A stretch of DNA of 45,969 nt from Treponema sp. (GCA_018385415.1 JAHAZA010000008.1:1-45969), one strand, 5' to 3'. Shown: positions 1-8,369, counted from the first letter of the stretch. Made by a program: numbers and translations. The notes: generated by a model not told the origin, from the letters alone.

Positions 1-1
1 A

Positions 2-403
2 AAATATTCGGACATGATGCAGGTAATTCCTGAAATAGGTGAGGAAGTAAGAAAATACAATCCAGACCTTAAATGCAGTGAACCGCCTTATGAATTCTGC
101 GAATATCCAGACGGTGAATATAAGGAAAGTGATGTACTTGTCCGACATGTTGAAGCAGTTGAAAAAGTTGGTGTTGAAAGTGAAAACATCAAATTCAAAA
201 AACTCCCGGCAAGTAAAGTTTTAAGCATTTTCCACAAAGGTTCTTATGACGAAATTGGCGAAGCCTATGCATTCATCATGAAATATGCAGAAGAAAACGG
301 TTTCAATATTGCAGGACTTTCCAGAGAATGTTATATTGACGGAATCTGGAATAAAAAATTTGTAGAAGACTGGCTAACTGAAGTACAGTTACCGATTGAA
401 TAA
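2..403 (+). CDS. GyrI-like effector-binding domain protein, 5' end cut off by window
   Basis: The frame is open to the left edge (K-Y-S-D precede the first ATG at 14), so the gene starts outside the window. The visible 133 residues look like a GyrI-like small-molecule-binding domain. It has the pattern LPASKVLSIFHKGSYDEIGEAY, then SRECYIDGIWN, and the typical ending WLTEVQLPIE. In the family this module is the effector half of MerR- or AraC-type regulators, or stands alone. A DNA-binding domain, if present, would lie upstream. Which regulator class it belongs to cannot be told from here. Confidence 0.75.
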   Translation, partial: KYSDMMQVIPEIGEEVRKYNPDLKCSEPPYEFCEYPDGEYKESDVLVRHVEAVEKVGVESENIKFKKLPASKVLSIFHKGSYDEIGEAYAFIMKYAEENGFNIAGLSRECYIDGIWNKKFVEDWLTEVQLPIE

Positions 404-564
404 GGAGGTGTGATAAAAATTGCGTCCGTGTAATTTTTATCACGCGGAGTTTAAAAAGGAGTGTAAGATAAAACCGCTTAAATAGCGCGGCTTTATCTTA
501 CCTAAAGTTTGCGTTGCAAACTTATTATTTATCTGCTGTTCCTCATTACATTACGGAACAGCGT
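404..564. other. Tandem hairpin array between genes
   Basis: The 217-bp gap between two genes holds five non-overlapping inverted repeats; four are here and the fifth is listed as a terminator. H1 is 410-443 (12-bp perfect stem, 10-nt loop). H2 is 463-501 (14 pairs, one mismatch, 9-nt loop). H3 is 505-523 (8-bp stem, GTT loop). H4 is 535-562 (8-bp stem, 12-nt loop). The stems differ in sequence, so this is not a simple duplication. No open frame with a ribosome site is seen. Role unknown: 3' end processing, terminators or a mobile palindromic repeat are all possible. Confidence 0.75.
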
Positions 565-608
565 AAAAAAGTCAATCGATTGTTGAAACAATCTTCTTGA
601 CTTTTTTA
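565..608. terminator. Fifth hairpin, A/T-flanked, terminator-like in both directions
   Basis: An 11-bp outer stem (565-575 with 597-607) begins with six A and ends with six T, enclosing a second 6-bp stem (578-583 with 588-593). The run of T at 602-607 makes it a plausible rho-independent terminator on either strand. It ends only 13 nt before the ATG of the next gene, so it could also affect that gene's leader. Confidence 0.55.
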
Positions 609-620
609 TAGGATACTTAC

Positions 621-1682
621 ATGGATAAAGACTGGTCAGATAAAAACAAAGAGTTTCAAAAACTGATTACAAAAAAAGCAACTTTTAAGGATGGAATAAA
701 AGTGCTGCTTGAATTGCGTGATTCACTTTTTGAACAGATTACTCAGATTGTAAACAGTTATCCAAAAGATGCTTTTTGGAAAATGCCTTTTGCGAAAGCT
801 GAGGGATATCACAGTAAAACTTTGGCTTATTCTATCTGGCACGTCTTTAGAATTGAAGATATTGTCCTTCATACTTTGATTTTGAATAATTCTCAAGTTT
901 TTGAAAGAGGGGAGTGGCAGAAAAAAATCGGAGCGGAAATTATTACAACCGGTAACGAACTTTCAGGTCAGCAGATTGCTGAATTTTCAAAAACCCTTGA
1001 TGTAAAAGTTTTATATGAATATGCAAAGGCAGTAAAAGAATCTACCGACGAATATTTGAAAGGTCTGGATTTTGTTTCGCTTAAAAAGAAGTTTTCTGAA
1101 TCAGATAGACAACGGGTTGCAGCTTGTGGTGGAATTAGTTCGGATGAAAAAGCCTGGTGGCTCATTGATTACTGGTGCACAAAGGATGTAGCAGGACTTT
1201 TGAAAATGCCTTTCAGCCGTCACTGGATTATGCATATTGAAGCAATGCGACGAATCAAAAATAAGCTTTGTACAATGGCACGAAAAGGTGTAGATTCAGT
1301 TGCTTACTGCGGATTTTCATGCAACCACTGTTTTTTGGGTGAATGGTGTGGTTCCTGCAGAACGGAATATAACACTTGCTCTTTTGCAACCTGTTCCCCT
1401 GATGGAGTATGCCCTAACGCAAAATGCTGCAAGGAAAAAGGTTTTGACGGTTGCTGGGAATGTTCAGAAATTAAAAGCTGCAAAAAAGGTTTTTACTCTC
1501 CTGAATGTGACGGTGCAAATGGGGCTAAAGCTCAGGCATTGTTTGTAGGAAAATATGGGAAAAAGGAATTCCTTAAGATGCAGGAAAAATTTCATGAAAA
1601 GTATGAATTTACAAAATTTCAGGAAATCCTTGGTCAGGATTTAGAAGAAGGTTTGAGAATTTTGGAAGAGATATACAAATGA
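621..1682 (+). CDS. DinB-like domain fused to cysteine-rich DUF3795 domain
   Basis: 353 residues in two parts. Residues about 20-215 resemble DinB/YfiT four-helix metal proteins, with histidines in YSIWHVFRIED and HWIMHIEAM in the usual places for a metal triad. Residues about 225-300 are very cysteine-rich (YCGFSCNHC, GEWCGSCRTEYNTCSFATC, then CCKEKGFDGCWECSEIKSC), matching the DUF3795 zinc-finger-like pattern. DinB-like proteins often act as thiol-dependent metal enzymes; the function of DUF3795 is unknown. The start has an AGGA at 611-614, 6 nt upstream. The domain match is by eye; the reaction is unknown. Confidence 0.7.
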   Translation: MDKDWSDKNKEFQKLITKKATFKDGIKVLLELRDSLFEQITQIVNSYPKDAFWKMPFAKAEGYHSKTLAYSIWHVFRIEDIVLHTLILNNSQVFERGEWQKKIGAEIITTGNELSGQQIAEFSKTLDVKVLYEYAKAVKESTDEYLKGLDFVSLKKKFSESDRQRVAACGGISSDEKAWWLIDYWCTKDVAGLLKMPFSRHWIMHIEAMRRIKNKLCTMARKGVDSVAYCGFSCNHCFLGEWCGSCRTEYNTCSFATCSPDGVCPNAKCCKEKGFDGCWECSEIKSCKKGFYSPECDGANGAKAQALFVGKYGKKEFLKMQEKFHEKYEFTKFQEILGQDLEEGLRILEEIYK

Positions 1683-1872
1683 AGCTTATGAATGAATAGA
1701 CGACGGATTGGTTCATCGTTATAGTTTTGCTTTCGGACAACGGTATCAAGATAGACTGTATTGTTATTATTGATTGCAGGCTTTGTTGTTTTTATGGTGT
1801 CTAGAACACGAAACTTTGGAATTGCGTTAGCAATTCCGAATCCGTGTGACAATTTGAGATTTTGCATTGATT
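1683..1872. other. Gene-free convergent gap with one strong hairpin
   Basis: This gap separates two converging genes. No supported gene is seen; the small frames here lack ribosome sites and recognisable sequence. It holds a hairpin whose core GGAATTGC-GTTA-GCAATTCC (1816-1835) is extended by a CACG/CGTG outer stem. It has no T-run, so it is not a classical terminator. Its GC-GTTA-GC tip resembles hairpin H3 at 505-523. Confidence 0.5.
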
Positions 1873-3090
1873 TCAGATGTATTCAATTGGCAGGGCAACC
1901 ACATCATCACTTAAATAGGATGATTTATCACACTGACATATAATACACCCCTGTCCTACGGAAATGCCGGCAAGTTTCGATAGAACTGGAAAATGTTTTG
2001 CCATTTCAATTCCTGGGCGAGCCGATTTTTTTATTTCAATAGGATAAAGTGTATTATCTTTTTCAATGATTAAATCTATTTCTCTTTTGTCCTTGTCTCG
2101 GTAAAAAAATATTTTTTCAGTTTCATGCCCAGCATTGTAATATGATTTGATTATCTCGCTGACAACGAAGTTTTCAAAAAGTCCGCCAGCCATGGCTCCA
2201 TTCATTGCGACTTGAGAAGAAGTCCATCCAACAAGGAAGCAGACCAAGCCTGTGTCCATGAAGTATATTTTAGGAGTTTTTATGGCCCTGTTCGAAACAT
2301 TTTTTTCATAAGGCTGTAAAAGTTTTATTACACCGGAAGATTCCAATATGCTTGTCCATTCAGCAATAGTTTTACTTGTAACACCCACATCCCGGGCAAG
2401 GCTTTCTGCATTATATAGTTCCCCAACACGGGCTGCTATGCATTGCATGAAATTGTGGAATTTAACAAGATTTTTTGTTGTAATTAGGTCCGCTACATCC
2501 CGGTCAAGATAAGTTCTGATATATGACCTGTAAAATGGTTCCCATTCCATTGAATCATCAGCTAATTCAGGCATGCTGCCCCGCCAGATATGATTCCACA
2601 AGTTATCGTAGGGTATTATTGATTTCTTTCGACTTTCAATATAGTCCGCAGTAGGAAGGAATTCTCTATTAAAATCAATGCTGAATTTTTCCCGAAGAGA
2701 AAGAGAAGTCATATTGATAATGCAGACTCGTCCTGCAAGTGAATCAGCAGCTTTGCTCAGTAACCTGTAACTTTGTGAGCCTGTAAGAATAATTTGCCCT
2801 TTTTCTTTTGAATTGTCGGCAAGGAGTTTTATCTGAAGAAATAAATCTGGAGCACGTTGAACTTCATCAATTATGACAGGAAGAGGATGATTCTTAAAAA
2901 ATAGGGCAGTGTCATTTTGTGCTAAGGAAAGCTCTGTAAATTCATCGAGGGTCACATATTCATATTCTGGAAGTAATTTTTCTTTTAGCAATGTTGATTT
3001 TCCAACCTGACGAGAACCGGTAATTAGAAGTACTCGGAATTGATTTTTCATTCTGCTCACATATGTCAGTATATGACGATTGATATACAT
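1873..3090 (-). CDS. AAA ATPase with DUF4143 and nuclease-like C-terminus
   Basis: A member of the large, poorly understood ATP-binding/DUF4143 family, 405 residues from the chosen start. Visible: Walker A (GSRQVGKST) near residue 30, Walker B (PVIIDEVQRAP) near 90, and a C-terminal region with REIDLIIEKDNTLYPIEIKKS. That last pattern is the D...ExK-like core of restriction-endonuclease folds. The ATG at 3090 was chosen because GGAGGG lies 4 nt upstream; a longer frame starting with TTG at 3135 would run through the palindrome and lacks a ribosome site. The gene stands alone and converges with the DinB fusion. Cellular role is unknown for the family. Confidence 0.85.
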   Translation of the reverse strand: MYINRHILTYVSRMKNQFRVLLITGSRQVGKSTLLKEKLLPEYEYVTLDEFTELSLAQNDTALFFKNHPLPVIIDEVQRAPDLFLQIKLLADNSKEKGQIILTGSQSYRLLSKAADSLAGRVCIINMTSLSLREKFSIDFNREFLPTADYIESRKKSIIPYDNLWNHIWRGSMPELADDSMEWEPFYRSYIRTYLDRDVADLITTKNLVKFHNFMQCIAARVGELYNAESLARDVGVTSKTIAEWTSILESSGVIKLLQPYEKNVSNRAIKTPKIYFMDTGLVCFLVGWTSSQVAMNGAMAGGLFENFVVSEIIKSYYNAGHETEKIFFYRDKDKREIDLIIEKDNTLYPIEIKKSARPGIEMAKHFPVLSKLAGISVGQGCIICQCDKSSYLSDDVVALPIEYI

Positions 3091-3107
3091 ATAGCCCTCC
3101 AAAATAT

Positions 3108-3146
3108 TTTCGACTAATTTGGAGTATAACTCCAAATTAGTCGAAA
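3108..3146. promoter_or_regulatory. 39-bp perfect palindrome upstream of the DUF4143 ATPase
   Basis: Two 18-bp arms, perfectly complementary, surround a 3-nt loop (3126-3128). The left arm reads TTTCGACTAATTTGGAGT. The element lies 18 bp upstream of the ATPase start, between it and the divergent HAD gene. It could be an operator for an autoregulator, a hairpin in the 5' leader, or a target site. No T-run follows it on the ATPase strand. Confidence 0.7.
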
Positions 3147-3197
3147 GTCAATTTTCTTCATTTCTTCATTTCCACTGTTTTTTTCGGTAAAATAAGT

Positions 3198-3203
3198 TAC
3201 AAT
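3198..3203 (+). promoter_or_regulatory. -10 box placing the start of the HAD gene at the ATG
   Basis: TACAAT ends 5 nt before the ATG at 3209. No Shine-Dalgarno is present, so a leaderless transcript is likely. The -35 region is weak (TGTTTT at 3176-3181, 16-bp spacer). Confidence 0.4.
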
Positions 3204-3208
3204 GAAGT

Positions 3209-3838
3209 ATGGATATTAAATTAATTTTGGTTGACCTGGATCTTACCCTTTTGAAGAGCGATGGAACTCTTTCTTTACATACAATTGAAGTGTTAAAGAA
3301 ATGTCAGAAAAAAGGAATTAAAGTAGGTTTTTGTACCAGCCGGGGCACTACAAGAATTAAACAGTATCAGGATAAAGTAAATCCTGATGTTGTCATTTGT
3401 AATGCAGGTGGCTGTGTTTTCTATAATGGTAATTTAATTCATTCAGAAACTTTTACTTTGGAAGAGACACACAAACTTCTAGATAGAGTTTATGAAGTTC
3501 TTGGTGATGAAGCTGAAATTACAATTGATACCCTTGATGATTTTTTCTGGAATAAAACTGTAAATAAATCAACACAGTATATGCCAGAAGCTAAATTTCA
3601 TGACTGTAAAAACTTTCCTGAACCGGCTATGAAATTTTGCGTTCAACTAAGTGATTCAGAAAAAGCAGACAAAATTAAAGCTGTTGTAGAAAATTGTGAT
3701 GCGGTTCCCTTTAGTGATATTCCCTGGTATAAGTTTGCACCAAAAACAGAAACAAAAGAAAATGGAATTTTATTTATCAGTAAATATTTGAATATTCCTA
3801 CAAATCAGATGATTTATTTGAAAAAAATAATAATATAG
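3209..3838 (+). pseudogene. Cof-type HAD hydrolase lacking its C-terminal catalytic part
   Basis: The N-terminus carries the nucleophile motif VDLDLTLL (residues 8-15), followed by the motif II region CTSRG near residue 44. A Cof-like cap follows and then the motif III region (KETKENGILFISKYL). Normal family members then have a conserved GDxxND loop and about 60 more residues. Here the frame breaks off after NQMIYLKKIII. The Mg-binding acidic pair is therefore missing, and 209 residues compares with the usual 260-280. No continuation in another frame is seen before the GH39 gene 10 bp later. It is probably inactive; a deletion is more likely than a simple frameshift. Confidence 0.65.
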
Positions 3839-3854
3839 ATTCAGGAGAATGAAA

Positions 3855-5378
3855 ATGAAATATTCAATTAATATTAACGGAAACGAACAAATTGCTTTTA
3901 ATAACAATGTAAACTATTGTGTTGGAACCGGCCGCATGGGACTGGCTCTTACAAAAGAATATTTTGACCAGCTTAAAGTTGTTCAAAAAGATATTGGTTT
4001 TAAGTTCATACGTGGCCATGGGCTTTTTTGTGATGACATGGGAATTTATCAGGAATTTATTGATAAAACTGGAAAAAAAATAGTCGAATATAATTTTACT
4101 TATCTGGATCGTGTTGTAGACAGCTATATGGAAGTAAACATCCGTCCATTTTTAGAACTGGGGTTTATGCCTTATAAAATGGCATCTGGTGACAATACTG
4201 TTTTCTACTGGAAAGGTAATACAACTCCACCTGCCGATTACAGCAAATGGTGTGATATGGTTCAGGCAACATTGCGTCACTTAATGGAACGTTACGGCAA
4301 AGAAGAGGTTTTAACTTGGCCAATTGAAGTTTGGAATGAACCAAATCTTCCTGGATTCTGGAAAGATGCAAACATAGATGAATATTTTAAGCTTTATGAA
4401 TTAACATCTGCTGCTATTAAAAAAGTAGACGAAAGATTTAAGGTTGGTGGTCCTGCAATTTGTGGTGGTGCTGATGAAAAATGGATGAAAGGCTTTCTTA
4501 CATATTGTCACAATCATAAGCTTACTTTGGATTTTATCAGTCGTCATCATTACTGTACTGAACTCCCTGTGGATGAAGGTCACTATGGATATCCTAAAAT
4601 GATGGAACTAGATTATACACTTCAAACTTTACGAGATTGTCGCAAAATTATTGAAAGTTTTGATGAATATAAAAATCTACCGTTCTATATAACAGAATTT
4701 AATACATCCTATATTCCAAACTGTCCTGTGCATGATATGAATCTGAATGCTGCTTATATTGCCCGTACATTGGCAGAAATTGGAGACTATGTTACAGGTT
4801 ATTCTTACTGGACATTTGGTGATGTGTTTGAAGAGCGAGGAATTCCATTTACACCATTTTACGGAGGTTTTGGTCTTTTAGCAGATGGAGGTATTCCAAA
4901 ACCAACATATTGGACATTTAAATTCTTTAAGGATTTAAAGGAGAATGAAGATTCTTGTGTTTATCGTGATAAGAATATTGTTATTGTAAAAACAAAATCT
5001 GGTACTTTCAAAGGAATTGCATGGAATATTACAATTGAAACTAAAGAAGACCAGATTGATTTGGATATAGTTCTTCCTGCTTCAACAAAAGAAAAGCGCT
5101 ATTGTTTACTTACAAAAACTGTGGATGAAGAATGTTGTAATCCTCTAAAAGTCTGGCATGATTTAGGTGAATGGGCTCATCCTACAGCAGAACAGACTGA
5201 ACTTTTGAAAGCGGCGGCAAAGCCTCTTGTTGCAACTGATGTAATTGAAAATAAAGGAAGCAAAATTAATATTCAGCTTTCTGTGAAGAAACATGGTGTA
5301 GTCTATTTTGAGCTAAATCCTGCTCCAGTTTCTTCAGACAGAGGGTACAATTATAATTTTGATTATAGTCGCCACTAA
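3855..5378 (+). CDS. GH39 family glycosidase, probable beta-xylosidase
   Basis: 507 residues with the GH39 layout: a TIM barrel followed by a short beta domain. The general acid/base is the second Glu in IEVWNEPNL near residue 162, and the nucleophile is the Glu in YITEFNTSY near 281. Family members release xylose from xylo-oligosaccharides. No signal peptide is present, so it acts inside the cell on imported oligomers. The ATG at 3855 is preferred over 3849 because AGGAG at 3843-3847 is only 1 nt from the earlier ATG but 7 nt from this one. It lies 16 nt downstream of the truncated HAD gene. Confidence 0.88.
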   Translation: MKYSININGNEQIAFNNNVNYCVGTGRMGLALTKEYFDQLKVVQKDIGFKFIRGHGLFCDDMGIYQEFIDKTGKKIVEYNFTYLDRVVDSYMEVNIRPFLELGFMPYKMASGDNTVFYWKGNTTPPADYSKWCDMVQATLRHLMERYGKEEVLTWPIEVWNEPNLPGFWKDANIDEYFKLYELTSAAIKKVDERFKVGGPAICGGADEKWMKGFLTYCHNHKLTLDFISRHHYCTELPVDEGHYGYPKMMELDYTLQTLRDCRKIIESFDEYKNLPFYITEFNTSYIPNCPVHDMNLNAAYIARTLAEIGDYVTGYSYWTFGDVFEERGIPFTPFYGGFGLLADGGIPKPTYWTFKFFKDLKENEDSCVYRDKNIVIVKTKSGTFKGIAWNITIETKEDQIDLDIVLPASTKEKRYCLLTKTVDEECCNPLKVWHDLGEWAHPTAEQTELLKAAAKPLVATDVIENKGSKINIQLSVKKHGVVYFELNPAPVSSDRGYNYNFDYSRH

Positions 5379-5407
5379 CACTTTTGATAATGTTATGCTT
5401 ACAAAGA

Positions 5408-5436
5408 TTGATTTCTAAAACCACTAACGTTATGAT
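5408..5436 (+). promoter_or_regulatory. Sigma70-like promoter for rsmG
   Basis: TTGATT (5408-5413), a 17-bp spacer, and TATGAT (5431-5436), 21 nt upstream of the GTG start with AGGGGA in between. Confidence 0.6.
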
Positions 5437-5457
5437 AGTAAATCATAGGGGAACAAA

Positions 5458-6120
5458 GTGACTGAAAAATTAATTGCAGGATTAGAAAAATTACAGTTAG
5501 AGCTTTCACAGGAACAGATTAATCAACTTGAAACTTATATTCAGGAAGTGCTGGAATTTAATAAAAGCTACAATCTTATGAAAGCCCTTGATGCAAATGA
5601 ACTGGCTGTAAATCATATTCTGGACAGTTTGGTTGCAGTTCCACATTTAAAAGAATTAATTTCCACAAGATGTCAGGAAACTGGTAAAGCGGTTATTGAT
5701 ATTGCAGATATTGGTTCTGGTGGGGGATGTCCTGGTATTCCATTGGCCATTGCTTTTCCAGAACAGGCATTCACTCTTGTAGAGCGCATGGAAAAACGAT
5801 GTGGATTTTTAATTTCTACAGTAAGTAAGCTGGGTCTTAAAAATGTTAAAATAGAATGCAAAGCGGCTGATTTACTGGCTCCAGAAAGTTTTGATTTGGA
5901 GGTTTTCCGGGCATTCCATCCTTTTGAAATGAAAATCATTAAATTGCTTTTCCGCATGCTAAAAAAAGGTGGTTATCTTGCCGCATACAAAGCTCGTGAA
6001 GAAAAGATTCTTGCAGAAATGGAAGAGATTAAGTCGGTAGTAAAAGATTATAAACGAATCAAAATGACAGTTCCATTTTTGGAAGATCATGAAAGAAATC
6101 TTGTTATTATAAAAAAATAA
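5458..6120 (+). CDS. rsmG: 16S rRNA m7G527 methyltransferase RsmG
   Basis: This enzyme methylates N7 of G527 in 16S rRNA using S-adenosylmethionine. The 220-residue protein has the expected RsmG features. These are NHILDSL near residue 52, the SAM-binding loop DIGSGGGCPGIPLAI near 82, LVERMEKRCGFL near 103, and FRAFHPFEMK in the place of the usual SRA motif. The start is GTG with AGGGGA 6-7 nt upstream. It is monocistronic, sitting between two xylan-degrading genes with its own promoter. Loss of such enzymes is known to give low-level streptomycin resistance in other bacteria. Confidence 0.9.
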   Translation: MTEKLIAGLEKLQLELSQEQINQLETYIQEVLEFNKSYNLMKALDANELAVNHILDSLVAVPHLKELISTRCQETGKAVIDIADIGSGGGCPGIPLAIAFPEQAFTLVERMEKRCGFLISTVSKLGLKNVKIECKAADLLAPESFDLEVFRAFHPFEMKIIKLLFRMLKKGGYLAAYKAREEKILAEMEEIKSVVKDYKRIKMTVPFLEDHERNLVIIKK

Positions 6121-6190
6121 ATTAATTATGTTGGAAGATTAAGAAACTTCCTTTATGGTACAATTCAGTTTTTCAAAGTAGTATATAATT

Positions 6191-7228
6191 ATGGAAAAAA
6201 AATTATTTGAAGTTTATAAGGATTATTTTAGGGTTGGTGCTGCAGTAGGCGGTTTATTTTATGATAAGGAACCTCCAAAAGGTCCCTTTGTTGATTCAGA
6301 AATCTTAGCAAAACATTTTAATCTTGTTGTTGCAGAAAATGATACAAAAATGTGTAATATGATGCCTGCTCCTGGTACATATAATTTTTCTTCTGCAGAT
6401 AAATTTATTGAAATGGCAAAGAAAAATGGTCAGGATATTCGCTGGCACACTTTGGTATGGCATAATCAGGCTCCAGAATGGATTTTTAAGGATGAAAATG
6501 GAAATAAAGCTTCGAAAGAACTTTTGCTGCAGCGTCTAAAAGATTACATTTTTACAATTGGTAAACGTTACAGTAAAGCTGTTTGTTCTGTTGATGTTGT
6601 AAACGAATGTATTTCCGATAAAAATTTCCAGCTTCGTGATGGTAATGATCGCTCAAAATGGTTTGATATTATTGGTCCTGAATATATTGATAAGGCTTTT
6701 TTCTGGGCTAGGGAAGCTTTCCCAAATGCAGAACTTGTAATTAATGATTATAATCTTGAAACAATTCCAGGTAAAAGACAGGGGCTTTATGATTTAGTAA
6801 AAGGAATGAAGGAAAGGGGAGTGCCTGTTGATACAGTTGGATTACAGATGCACATCAGCATGTATTATCCTTCTATTAAAATGATTGATGAAACAATCAA
6901 AATGTATGGAAGTCTTGGTGTAAAAGTTATTGTTACAGAAATGGATGTATCTGTTTATAACGATTATAAAGATGGCAAGGAACAGTTTGAAGAAAAGAAA
7001 GAATACACACCAGAATTAATGGAACAACAGGCTCAGCGTTATAAAGAATTGTTTGAATGTTTTAAAGAAAATGCAAAAGCCGGAATTCTAAAAGATGTTG
7101 TGCTTTGGGGAATTACTGATCGGTTTAGCTGGAAAAATTACTTCCCTGTACCAGGTCGTACCGATGCTCCACTTCTATTTGATGTTGAAGGAAAAGAAAA
7201 GCCAGCCTTTGCCGCTCTTACAAAATAG
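6191..7228 (+). CDS. GH10 endo-1,4-beta-xylanase, intracellular
   Basis: 345 residues forming a single GH10 barrel. Conserved substrate-site strings WHTLVWHNQAPEW (about 85-97) and DVVNECI are visible. The acid/base is Glu139, and the nucleophile is Glu250 in VIVTEMDVS. There is no signal peptide, carbohydrate-binding module or linker, so it probably trims imported xylo-oligosaccharides rather than polymeric xylan. No Shine-Dalgarno is visible before ATG 6191; a TATAAT lies 1 nt upstream, which cannot serve as the -10 for this start. A strong terminator follows. Confidence 0.92.
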   Translation: MEKKLFEVYKDYFRVGAAVGGLFYDKEPPKGPFVDSEILAKHFNLVVAENDTKMCNMMPAPGTYNFSSADKFIEMAKKNGQDIRWHTLVWHNQAPEWIFKDENGNKASKELLLQRLKDYIFTIGKRYSKAVCSVDVVNECISDKNFQLRDGNDRSKWFDIIGPEYIDKAFFWAREAFPNAELVINDYNLETIPGKRQGLYDLVKGMKERGVPVDTVGLQMHISMYYPSIKMIDETIKMYGSLGVKVIVTEMDVSVYNDYKDGKEQFEEKKEYTPELMEQQAQRYKELFECFKENAKAGILKDVVLWGITDRFSWKNYFPVPGRTDAPLLFDVEGKEKPAFAALTK

Positions 7229-7259
7229 AATTTTTATAGCATTATTATATTGTTAAGTG

Positions 7260-7299
7260 AAAAGGCCTGAGATAGAAAAAAATATCTCAGGCCTTTTTA
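7260..7299. terminator. Bidirectional rho-independent terminator
   Basis: A 15-bp perfect stem (7260-7274 with 7283-7297), A-rich on the left and T-rich on the right, sits between the converging GH10 and outer-membrane genes and can serve both. Confidence 0.9.
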
Positions 7300-7322
7300 T
7301 CTTTAATTTGTTACTCTAAAAA

Positions 7323-8369
7323 TTAGAGAGAGAATTCAAAGTATACTGGGAAAGAAAGAGTAGTGCTAGCATCTGTAAGAACTACATCAACACCAGCTCC
7401 ACATCCCCATGCTTTTGCAGCATAAGAAATGCTTGGGTTAATTTCATAAATGTTAGCTTTTGATTCATCTTTATCAATAGCTGTCTGGAATTTAAGACCA
7501 AGTTTAACAGCGTCTGTAGCTTTGATTGTTGAGTTTACACCGATATAGAAATCAGCAGCTGCATCGTCACCACAGTTTGTTAAGAAATCAAGACCAAAAC
7601 CTACTTTTTCGAAGTCGTATGTTGCACCAAGAGAGATAAGGTTTTTACCAAAGATACCATAGTAATTTGAAGAATCATTGTATGTGTATCCATATGTTAC
7701 ATAGAGGTGTTCAACAGCAAGGATTTCACCATAGAAACCAGCACTAATGTCGTTAATCATATCGCGAAGAACAAATCCAACAGAGAATTTATTACCATAT
7801 GTGTAGTCAGCACCAAAGTTGAAGACGCAGTGAGATTTGTCACCGGCATCATTGAGTGTTTTTCCAAAGTATGATGGAACATCATAACCAAAACCAATTC
7901 TCATTCCACCTATTGGGCGCCATACAGCAACTACATCTGAACCAAGGTTTCCAGAATCAAGGTTTGTTCCTAATACTGGGAAATAAGAGCCATGGGTGTA
8001 GATTTTGTCGCTGATAGCAAATGTTATTTTGTCAAATGGACGGAATTCAATGTACCAGTCATTAAGAGTGATAGAATTTTCATCTGCTACACCAGTAATT
8101 GCAACGTATTTTTTATCATATGCTGTATCTGATTTGAAAATGACAGAAGCATCAATACCACAGTCTACCTTTCCAGAAAGAAGTTCAACTTTTGTATTGT
8201 TTACAATTCCAGCAAAAGATTTTTTTGTTTCAGCGTTATCGCTCATTTCAACATTTACAATTCCAGATGAAGTTTTGTTTTTGAAATCTGGACCTTTTCC
8301 AGTTGACTGCTGTGCAAATGCAACAAAGGCAGCAAGTGAGAGAGCAGCTGCCATAATAATTTTTTTCAT
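7323..8369 (-). CDS. Secreted beta-barrel-like outer membrane protein
   Basis: 348 residues. A clear signal peptide (MKKIIMAAALSLAAFVAFA, cut before QQS) is followed by alternating polar/hydrophobic strands rich in Tyr, Gly and Asp. The protein ends FPVYFEFSL, with a terminal aromatic typical of outer membrane barrels. I do not recognise a named family. The pattern suggests a spirochaetal porin-like surface protein. The start is supported by AAAGGAG 7 nt upstream. Its leader contains a terminator-like hairpin right after the predicted transcription start, suggesting controlled expression. Confidence 0.7.
   Translation of the reverse strand: MKKIIMAAALSLAAFVAFAQQSTGKGPDFKNKTSSGIVNVEMSDNAETKKSFAGIVNNTKVELLSGKVDCGIDASVIFKSDTAYDKKYVAITGVADENSITLNDWYIEFRPFDKITFAISDKIYTHGSYFPVLGTNLDSGNLGSDVVAVWRPIGGMRIGFGYDVPSYFGKTLNDAGDKSHCVFNFGADYTYGNKFSVGFVLRDMINDISAGFYGEILAVEHLYVTYGYTYNDSSNYYGIFGKNLISLGATYDFEKVGFGLDFLTNCGDDAAADFYIGVNSTIKATDAVKLGLKFQTAIDKDESKANIYEINPSISYAAKAWGCGAGVDVVLTDASTTLSFPVYFEFSL

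Noticed and set aside
410..562. Hairpin array as a CRISPR array or integron attC sites
   Set aside because: Stems differ from one another, there are no constant repeats or spacers, and no cas genes or attC-type core sites are present.
3091..3135. N-terminal extension of the DUF4143 ATPase from TTG 3135
   Set aside because: It is encoded by the palindrome, has no ribosome site, and the ATG at 3090 has GGAGGG at proper spacing.
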